Shown here piece by piece: positions 24,334-30,573 of a DNA stretch of 31,691 bases. The position numbers were made by a program, and so were the translations under genes. The DNA comes from Salinibacterium sp. (GTDB taxonomy: Bacteria; Actinomycetota; Actinomycetes; Actinomycetales; Microbacteriaceae). The stretch is from assembly GCA_004297555.1 (NCBI GenBank), contig SCSV01000372.1:1-31691 (forward strand), in the 5' to 3' direction. The notes under the pieces were generated by a model. It made no database searches, was not told where the DNA came from, and worked only from the letters and a program-made list of their open reading frames with translations. Position 1 is the stretch's first letter, and the number at the start of each line of letters is the position of its first letter.

Positions 24334-25167
24334 GTGACAACTGAGTCGGGCATCTCCGTCAATGTTTGTTATCGGCACCCGAACCGGCAGAGCTTCGTTC
24401 GCTGCCAACGTTGCGGGCGCACGATTTGCGCGGATTGCCAAACGCAGGCGCCGGTAGGAGTGCACTGCCCGGAGTGCGTCAAGGAAGCGCGGGCCGGGAT
24501 GCCTCGGCAGTCGTCTGCGCTCTTGCGAGGGCTGCGCGCCGAGAGCAGCACGCCGGTAGTGACGTGGACGATAATCGCGATCTGCGTGGTCGTCTGGATT
24601 CTGCAGGAGATCTCGGGCGGTGGTGTCACCGACGCCCTCGTCTACGTCCCGGTACTCACCTACAACGAGCCGTGGCGCATGATCACGGCAGTCTTCGCGC
24701 ATTCCCCGGGTACGATCTTCCACCTTGCGCTGAACATGTATTCGCTCTACGTACTCGGCCCGCCGCTGGAACGCCTCCTCGGTCGAGCGCGATTCAGCGC
24801 CCTGTACCTCCTGAGCGGGTTCGGTGGTTCTGTGGCGGTGCTACTCATCGCGCCGGATCTCGGTGTGCTCGGGGCATCCGGAGCAATCTTTGGCCTCGCG
24901 GGCGCATTCTTTGTGCTCGCTCGAAAGCTGGGTGGCAACACCACAACGCTCGTTGTTCTGATCGGCATCAACCTCGTGGTGGGATTCGTTCCGGGAAGTG
25001 GCATCGCCTGGGAGGCGCATATTGGTGGGCTCGTTGTCGGCGCTGGGCTCGGGGTGGTCTTCTTGAGCACCCGACGAATCGACCAACAAGCACGCCAGGT
25101 TCTGTTGATTGTGGCGATCTTCGCCGCACTTGTCGTGCTCACGCTCGCCCGGCTTTACGCGTTCTAA
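24334..25167 (+). CDS. Rhomboid family intramembrane serine protease with N-terminal zinc-binding motif
   Basis: This 277-residue protein has an N-terminal Cys/His cluster (Cys12, His15, Cys24, Cys27, Cys32, Cys35, Cys45, Cys48), a B-box/zinc-ribbon-like cytosolic module. About six hydrophobic helices follow. The catalytic serine is Ser182 in GASGAIFGL, the catalytic histidine is His229 in AHIGGL, and the oxyanion-side His130/Asn134 lie in FHLALNMYSL. Hence an active rhomboid protease is predicted; substrates are unknown. The start is GTG 24334, 6 nt after ppiA, so the two probably share a transcript. It converges on crgA. Confidence 0.92.
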   Translation: MTTESGISVNVCYRHPNRQSFVRCQRCGRTICADCQTQAPVGVHCPECVKEARAGMPRQSSALLRGLRAESSTPVVTWTIIAICVVVWILQEISGGGVTDALVYVPVLTYNEPWRMITAVFAHSPGTIFHLALNMYSLYVLGPPLERLLGRARFSALYLLSGFGGSVAVLLIAPDLGVLGASGAIFGLAGAFFVLARKLGGNTTTLVVLIGINLVVGFVPGSGIAWEAHIGGLVVGAGLGVVFLSTRRIDQQARQVLLIVAIFAALVVLTLARLYAF

Positions 25168-25241
25168 CGGCGGGACCTGACTGGGTTATCCACAGCGTAT
25201 TCCACAGTGGGCATAACTACATCCGTGTAGTTAAGGTCCAA
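25168..25241. other. Convergent gap with DnaA-box-like cluster and hairpin
   Basis: This 74-bp gap lies between the converging rhomboid and crgA genes. It contains an exact DnaA box TTATCCACA (25186-25194), TATTCCACA (25198-25206) and, inverted, TTATGCCCA (25208-25216), then a perfect 8-bp hairpin TAACTACA-TCCG-TGTAGTTA (25214-25233). No T-run flanks the hairpin. See findings. Confidence 0.6.
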
Positions 25242-25487
25242 CTAGCGCCAGCGGGTCGTCATGAGAAAGCCGATGAACATGATGCCGAACCCGATGAGGA
25301 TGTTGCCCGGGCCGAATTGTGGTACTGGCAGTTGGCCCTGGCTCACGTAGAAGACGATGACCCAAAGAAGTCCCAGCAGCATGAAGCCGAACATCACGGG
25401 CTTGAACCACACAGCGTTGGGAGCCTGGTCGCCATTGCGAGGGGTGGTCGAACGTTCGGGCTTCGTGCGTGCTGCCGTGCGTGCCAT
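25242..25487 (-). CDS. crgA: Cell division protein CrgA
   Basis: This 81-residue protein has a basic N-terminal tail and two hydrophobic helices (about residues 31-49 and 60-76), ending MTTRWR. This is the CrgA family, an actinobacterial septum/divisome membrane protein that interacts with FtsZ, FtsQ and penicillin-binding proteins in other species. The ATG at 25487 has no ribosome site, but TAGAAT stands 6 nt upstream, suggesting a leaderless mRNA. It diverges from the sortase gene with 85 bp between starts. Confidence 0.93.
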   Translation of the reverse strand: MARTAARTKPERSTTPRNGDQAPNAVWFKPVMFGFMLLGLLWVIVFYVSQGQLPVPQFGPGNILIGFGIMFIGFLMTTRWR

Positions 25488-25493
25488 GTTGCG

Positions 25494-25499
25494 ATTCTA
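25494..25499 (-). promoter_or_regulatory. crgA -10 element, leaderless spacing
   Basis: On the minus strand, TAGAAT is followed by CGCAAC and then the crgA ATG, so transcription would begin at the start codon. No convincing -35 is seen. Confidence 0.6.
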
Positions 25500-25559
25500 G
25501 CGCGATCCCCAAGTTGGGAGCCTGGATGCTGTCCCGCAGTCGAGGGAGAATTGTGCGAA

Positions 25560-25565
25560 TAGAAT
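25560..25565 (+). promoter_or_regulatory. Sortase-operon -10 element, leaderless spacing
   Basis: TAGAAT in the context GCGAATAGAATCGAG is followed by 7 nt and then the sortase ATG. There is no Shine-Dalgarno sequence at good spacing. Confidence 0.55.
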
Positions 25566-25572
25566 CGAGAGC

Positions 25573-26325
25573 ATGCCTCCCGCGGACGATCCTGGCGCTT
25601 CCGAGGGGACGGCCCGCTCAGGCGCCAACGTCATCGGCGTTCTCGGCGAAATTCTGATCACCGCGGGCGTGCTGGTCTTCCTCTACCTTGCGTGGCTGCT
25701 CTGGTTCAATGACGGAATCGTCGGCGGCCAGCAGGTCACGGCCGCGCAGTCGCAGAGCCGGGGTTGGGCGAAGGCCGACCAGGGCGGCAACGAAACCGGC
25801 AGTCCAGACCCGGCGATCCCCACTGTTGGCAAGGCGCCCGCGAACGCAGTGCAATTCGCCAACATCATCGTGCCGAGGTTCGGCGCCGACTATCAGCGCC
25901 CGATCAGCGAGGGCGTGGGTACCGCCGATTCGCTTCGGGTCGGCGTCGGGCATTATCCGGGCAGCCAGATGCCCGGTGGCATCGGTAACGTTGCGCTTGC
26001 CGGCCACCGCACGACTTGGGGTGCGCCCTTCGGTCAGATTGCCGATCTCAGGGTCGGTGACAGCATCTACATTGAGACCAAGGACGGCTGGTACCGCTAC
26101 GTGTTTCGTTCGCTTGAGTTCGTGCGGCCGACCGGGGTGAGCGTGCTCGATCCCGTGCCGGATACCCCGGGGGTCACCGCACGGGATCGCGTGCTCACGA
26201 TGACAAGTTGCAACCCGAAGTTCTCGGCCGCAGAACGCATCATCGCTTTCTCGGTGTTCGACACGTGGTACCCGCGAGCGGATGGCCCGCCGCCCGAAAT
26301 CGCCTCGGCTGTGGAGGCGCACTGA
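25573..26325 (+). CDS. Class E sortase
   Basis: This 250-residue protein has one N-terminal membrane anchor (about residues 20-45) and an extracytoplasmic sortase domain. The catalytic histidine is His145 in ALAGHRTTWG, the catalytic cysteine is Cys213 in TMTSCNPKFS, and the arginine is Arg222 in AERIIAF. Class E enzymes of high-GC Gram-positives usually recognise LAXTG-type signals, so a target preference like that is inferred. No substrate gene is in this window, so it acts in trans or as a housekeeping sortase. Its stop shares one base with the start of the next gene. Confidence 0.93.
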   Translation: MPPADDPGASEGTARSGANVIGVLGEILITAGVLVFLYLAWLLWFNDGIVGGQQVTAAQSQSRGWAKADQGGNETGSPDPAIPTVGKAPANAVQFANIIVPRFGADYQRPISEGVGTADSLRVGVGHYPGSQMPGGIGNVALAGHRTTWGAPFGQIADLRVGDSIYIETKDGWYRYVFRSLEFVRPTGVSVLDPVPDTPGVTARDRVLTMTSCNPKFSAAERIIAFSVFDTWYPRADGPPPEIASAVEAH

Positions 26326-26486
26326 TGTACGCGGCGTTATGGCGCATCCTGCCGGGCTCGACCTGGGTTCGCGTGCTGATTCTGGCTGTCGCGGCTGTAG
26401 CCTTGATGGCCGCGCTCGCTTTTTGGATTTTCCCGTTGGTCCAAGAGGTCGTCGCTCCCCAAGATGTCACGGTAGGTGCAGGATGA
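26325..26486 (+). CDS. 53-residue single-pass membrane protein
   Basis: This small protein has one hydrophobic helix (about residues 15-38) between a short tail containing Trp/Arg and a polar extracytoplasmic end, VVAPQDVTVGAG. It is tightly packed: its ATG overlaps the sortase stop (TGATG) and its own stop overlaps the trpG start (ATGA). This coupling on both sides argues that it is translated. I do not recognise a named family. It may be an accessory membrane subunit for the sortase, but that rests only on position. Confidence 0.8.
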   Translation: MYAALWRILPGSTWVRVLILAVAAVALMAALAFWIFPLVQEVVAPQDVTVGAG

Positions 26487-27121
26487 CCCACGTTCTCGTA
26501 ATCGACAATTACGACAGCTTCGTTTACACGCTCAACGGCTACCTGCTGCAGCTCGGTGCCGAGACCACGGTTGTACGCAACGACGCTTTCTCGCCGGATG
26601 ACGCTGCCGACTACATTGCGGATTACGACGCTGTTCTGCTGTCGCCCGGTCCTGGCACGCCAGCCGACGCGGGGGTGAGCATTCCCGTGGTCCGCGCCGT
26701 CATTGAAGCTGGTCAGCCGCTACTGGGCGTTTGCCTCGGCCATCAGGCGATCGCGGAGGCGCTCGGTGCCACCGTGACCCACGCCGAAGAACTCATGCAC
26801 GGCAAGACTTCCCTTATCACGCACGACGGTAGCGCCTTCTACGACGGGGTGCCCCAGCCTTTCACGGCCACCAGATATCACTCACTCGCTGTTGTCGACT
26901 CCACGGTCCCCGCCGACCTAGTGGTGACTTCGCGCACCCAGGGCGGCGTCATCATGGGGGTGAAGCACGCGAGACTTCCAATCTACGGCGTACAGTTTCA
27001 CCCCGAATCCGTGCTCACCGAGGGTGGCTACCGGATGCTCGGAAACTGGCTCGCGGCATCCGGACTCCCCGAAGCGGCCGAGACGGCCAAAGGCCTCACG
27101 CCACTGCTCAAGCTCAGCTAG
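26483..27121 (+). CDS. Glutamine amidotransferase subunit (anthranilate/aminodeoxychorismate synthase component II)
   Basis: This 212-residue class I glutamine amidotransferase supplies ammonia to a chorismate-using partner. The triad is complete: Cys84 in GVCLGHQAI, and His173 and Glu175 in FHPESVLTEGG. LLSPGPGTP and the RYHSLAV segment are typical of TrpG/PabA. No trpE or pabB lies nearby, so whether it serves tryptophan, folate or both cannot be told; the same orphan position next to pknB occurs in mycobacteria (Rv0013). ATG 26483 overlaps the preceding small gene by 4 nt. It converges on pknB with 21 bp between. Confidence 0.9.
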   Translation: MTHVLVIDNYDSFVYTLNGYLLQLGAETTVVRNDAFSPDDAADYIADYDAVLLSPGPGTPADAGVSIPVVRAVIEAGQPLLGVCLGHQAIAEALGATVTHAEELMHGKTSLITHDGSAFYDGVPQPFTATRYHSLAVVDSTVPADLVVTSRTQGGVIMGVKHARLPIYGVQFHPESVLTEGGYRMLGNWLAASGLPEAAETAKGLTPLLKLS

Positions 27122-27142
27122 CGCGAAGCCTCGAACTTTCGG

Positions 27143-28867
27143 CTAAGAGCCGCTGCAGTAGCGGATCGTGATCTTGGACTTCTGCGGCTGCTCACCGACG
27201 ATCGATTGACTCGCGACCGTGCCCCCGCTGCAGCTCATGTCGACAATGACCGAGATGTTCAGGCTCAGGGCGTTCAAGGCGGCGGATGCCTGCCCGATCG
27301 GTTTTCCGGTGACTTGCGGCACCTTGACGAGACCGTTCGAAATCACCAGATTGACGGTGTCGCCTTCGTGAACAGTGCTGCCGTCCAGGCGGAAATCACT
27401 GCCCCCCTCAGGGTCGGAGCTGATGACATAGCCCTTTTTCACATCGGGCGAGTAGTCGGTTGTGGCGGTTCCAAACACGAGATGCTTGGTCTCGAGCGCG
27501 GAGATCGCGTCTGCCTGGCTCATGTTGCTCACGTTCGGCACGGTCACCGGAGTGATTCCGAGCGATACGTAGACCTTCACCTCGTACCCGGGTGCGACTT
27601 TGATGCCCGGGCCCGGGTCCGTGCGCAGAATGACACCTTCTGGAACCGAGGTACTCGCCTCGGTGAGCTTGTGCGGCTCGAGGTTGGCGTTGGAGAGCTT
27701 GAGCGAACCATCTTCGTAGCTCTGGCCAACTACGTTCGGCACCTCCACGGAGAGATGCCCGGCGAGTTCGGGCGGCGCAAGGTTGATCGTCCAGAAGACC
27801 ACGGCGATGAAGATCACCACGACGCTCGCGATGCCCGCCCAGATCCAGGCGACCGGCGGGCGGTTCTGGGTGCGCACGACGCGGTCATCCGTGTCCACGG
27901 TCAATTGCCGCATCGCCGCGTCGGAGCCCGCCGCAGCACTCGGATTCACGCCGAACAGCGTCGCATTGAAATCGTCGCTCTCGGGTTGCTTCGCCCGCGG
28001 AAGTGATCCTGCTGCCACCGCCTCGATGTCATGCCTAAAATCGGCGGCGCTTTGGTAGCGCTCGAAACGGTCTTTTGCCAGCGCCCGCAACACGACGGCG
28101 TCGAGGGCGGGCGAAACCTTGGGGTTGATCGAACTCGGGGGAATGGGCTCGGAGTTGACGTGCTGGTAGGCGACGGCGACCGGGTTGTCCCCGCGGAACG
28201 GCGGGTTGCCGGTGAGCAGCTCGTAGAGCAGGATGCCCGTGGAGTACAGATCCGTGCGGGCATCCACGGCCTCACCGCGAGCCTGCTCGGGGGAGAAGTA
28301 TGAAGCAGTGCCGACAATCGCGGTGGTTTCGGCGATGGTGGCCGATGAGTCCGAGATCGCGCGGGCGATACCGAAGTCCATGACCTTGATCTGGCCGGTC
28401 GGCGTGATCATGATGTTGCCGGGCTTGATGTCGCGATGCACCACTCCGGCGCGGTGCGAGTACTCGAGTGCGGTGAGCACCTGAGCGCTGATACGCATGG
28501 CCTCGTTGGGCTCAAGCGGGCCCTCTTCGAGGATGTCTTTCAGCAGACGGCCGTCAACGTATTCCATAACGATGAAGGGCAGCAGCGTTTCGGTGCCATT
28601 GGCTTCGGGCAGTGCTTCTTCGCCGGCGTCGAAGATGCGCACGATTGTTGGATGCGCCATCTTCGCGGCATCCTGGGCCTCGCGGCGGAAGCGCATCCGG
28701 AATGCCGGATCGGTGGCGAGCGATGGCTTGAGCAGCTTGATTGCAACCCGACGGCCGAGTCGAGTGTCGGTGCCGACGTGGACATCGGCCATGCCGCCGC
28801 GCCCGATGAGTTCGCCGACCTCATACCGATTGGCGAGCTGGCGCACGCTGTGTGCAACGCCTTCCAT
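27143..28867 (-). CDS. pknB: PASTA-domain Ser/Thr protein kinase PknB
   Basis: This transmembrane kinase of about 574 residues senses muropeptides or lipid II and controls growth and division. The kinase domain has the Gly-rich loop GRGGMADV, catalytic lysine VAIKLL, HRDIKPGN and DFGIARA, then a juxtamembrane linker. One TM follows (about 343-363), then three extracellular PASTA repeats starting near VEVPNVVGQ, VTVPNVSNM and VKVPQVTGK. The last repeat carries two cysteines. Mycobacterial PknB has four repeats. ATG 28867 has AGAAGAG at good spacing; an adjacent GTG at 28870 is the alternative. It is the last gene of pbpA-pknA-pknB. Confidence 0.95.
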   Translation of the reverse strand: MEGVAHSVRQLANRYEVGELIGRGGMADVHVGTDTRLGRRVAIKLLKPSLATDPAFRMRFRREAQDAAKMAHPTIVRIFDAGEEALPEANGTETLLPFIVMEYVDGRLLKDILEEGPLEPNEAMRISAQVLTALEYSHRAGVVHRDIKPGNIMITPTGQIKVMDFGIARAISDSSATIAETTAIVGTASYFSPEQARGEAVDARTDLYSTGILLYELLTGNPPFRGDNPVAVAYQHVNSEPIPPSSINPKVSPALDAVVLRALAKDRFERYQSAADFRHDIEAVAAGSLPRAKQPESDDFNATLFGVNPSAAAGSDAAMRQLTVDTDDRVVRTQNRPPVAWIWAGIASVVVIFIAVVFWTINLAPPELAGHLSVEVPNVVGQSYEDGSLKLSNANLEPHKLTEASTSVPEGVILRTDPGPGIKVAPGYEVKVYVSLGITPVTVPNVSNMSQADAISALETKHLVFGTATTDYSPDVKKGYVISSDPEGGSDFRLDGSTVHEGDTVNLVISNGLVKVPQVTGKPIGQASAALNALSLNISVIVDMSCSGGTVASQSIVGEQPQKSKITIRYCSGS

Positions 28868-28938
28868 CACGCGTTCTCTTCTCGGTAGCCCCGGACAAGG
28901 TCCCTGACAGTGTAACCGCTGGCCCTCGGGGCCCGTTC

Positions 28939-30573
28939 TCAGTTTCCGTGAATGACCGTGTCGTCAGAACTGGGGGACTCGATGTCGCCACCACACTCGG
29001 CCTGGTAACTGATTGTGGTGTCGCCGGGAGTGTCGTCGAGCTTGATATCGAGGGATGTCTCGTTCGGGTCGGAGGGGTCCCCGCCGACGATCGAGCCACG
29101 ATCGATCGAGAAGTTGAACCCGGTGAGCGAGTGACCCGCAGGGCATCCGTCGTAATGCACCCAACTGACAGTGACAACCGAGCCAGCCAGATAAGGGCCA
29201 GCAGGATAGGTCACCGCGGCGGGTTTCTCAGCTGTGGGCAAGTCCCCATAGAAGGTCACCGTTATCGTGTCGCCGAGATGCACATTCCCAACCGGGTCGA
29301 CGTCGTATGCCGTTCCGACGTCCGATGCACTGAATGCTGGTTTGCCCGTGACCGCGTGCATCGACAAGCCCAAGGTCGTGAGCATGTCCTCGACGTCGGA
29401 TTGGCTCCGGCCGAGGAAGTCCGACTTCTTGATAAGAACGGTGTCGGCAGTTGGCGTCGGGCTGGGCGACGAGATCGACTGGCTCGGCGTCGCACTTGGG
29501 CCTCCGCCTCCGCTGCCGTTCACGATCAGGCCGATGATGGCCGCGATGAGTCCAAGCGCGAGCAATGAAACCAACGCCACGAGTGGCCAGAACCACGGGC
29601 TGCGTTTCGTATCGTCCGACGCGGTGGGCGTTGCTCGAGTGGCTGTCGGCAGGATTTGAGTGGCCTGGGTGGTCTGCCCGTAGTTCGCTCCGGCAGCGGC
29701 GGCAAGGGAACCGTCGCCGAGAACGCCGGGTACGGCGGCGGCCGCAGCCGCGACATCCCCTCGGCGCAGCGATTGAGCGGCGCGGGCCAGGTGGGCTGCT
29801 GAGGCGGGCCGATCGCCGGGGGCTTTCGCGATGCAGGAGTACACGAGGTTGCGCACGGGCTCGGCCACGCTAGCTGGCAGCTCGGGGGGCGTCTCATTGA
29901 TCTGCGCCATCGCGATGGCCACTTGCGATTCGCCGGTGAACGGCCGCCTGCCCGCGAGCGCTTCATAGGCGACGATTCCGAGCGAGTAGATGTCGGTGGT
30001 CGGGGATGCCGAGTGGCCGCTGGCCTGCTCGGGCGAGAGGTACTGCACCGTGCCCATGACCTGGCCGGTCGCGGTGAGCGGAACCTGGTCGGCGATGCGG
30101 GCGATACCGAAGTCGGTGATCTTCACCCGGCCCTCGGGCGTGATGAGCAGATTGCCCGGCTTGATGTCGCGGTGCACTAGACCAGCGGAGTGTGCGGCCT
30201 GAAGTGCGGATGCCGTCTGCGCGACGATATCGAGCACTCGGTCACTCGACAGCACGCGTTCGCGCTCAAGGATCGAGCTCAGAGCTTCACCGGGAACAAG
30301 TTCCATGACGAGGAAAGCGCTGCCGTCCTCTTCCCCGTAGTCGAAGACATTGGCGATGCCCTCGTGATTGACGAGCGCAGCATGCCTTGCTTCGGCGCGG
30401 AACCGCTCAAGGAAGCCGGGGTCGCCGAGGTATTCGTCTTTGAGGATCTTGATCGCCACGGTACGACCGATCACGAGGTCGGTTGCCTGCCACACCTCGC
30501 CCATGCCGCCGATGGCGATCCGGTTCGCCAGCTGGTACCTGCCGCCAAAGGTGAGGCCGCTTGTGGGTCTCAT
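28939..30573 (-). CDS. pknA: Ser/Thr protein kinase PknA with extended extracellular region
   Basis: This 544-residue membrane kinase has an intact catalytic core (GGMGEVWQATD, VAIKIL, HRDIKPGN, DFGIARI). A Thr/Ala/Pro-rich linker and one TM (about residues 332-352) follow, then a Ser/Pro/Thr spacer. Outside the membrane lies one PASTA-like repeat (DFLGRSQSDVEDMLTTLGLS onward) and then a separate beta-rich domain of about 100 residues with two cysteines, of uncertain family. M. tuberculosis PknA has almost no extracellular domain, so this is more elaborate. The ATG overlaps the pbpA stop by 4 nt, and pknB follows after about 70 nt. Confidence 0.93.
   Translation of the reverse strand: MRPTSGLTFGGRYQLANRIAIGGMGEVWQATDLVIGRTVAIKILKDEYLGDPGFLERFRAEARHAALVNHEGIANVFDYGEEDGSAFLVMELVPGEALSSILERERVLSSDRVLDIVAQTASALQAAHSAGLVHRDIKPGNLLITPEGRVKITDFGIARIADQVPLTATGQVMGTVQYLSPEQASGHSASPTTDIYSLGIVAYEALAGRRPFTGESQVAIAMAQINETPPELPASVAEPVRNLVYSCIAKAPGDRPASAAHLARAAQSLRRGDVAAAAAAVPGVLGDGSLAAAAGANYGQTTQATQILPTATRATPTASDDTKRSPWFWPLVALVSLLALGLIAAIIGLIVNGSGGGGPSATPSQSISSPSPTPTADTVLIKKSDFLGRSQSDVEDMLTTLGLSMHAVTGKPAFSASDVGTAYDVDPVGNVHLGDTITVTFYGDLPTAEKPAAVTYPAGPYLAGSVVTVSWVHYDGCPAGHSLTGFNFSIDRGSIVGGDPSDPNETSLDIKLDDTPGDTTISYQAECGGDIESPSSDDTVIHGN

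Noticed and set aside
24366..25562. 398-codon plus-strand frame over the rhomboid and crgA genes
   Set aside because: It lies across two genes with clear catalytic or family motifs, and its composition is that of an out-of-frame shadow.
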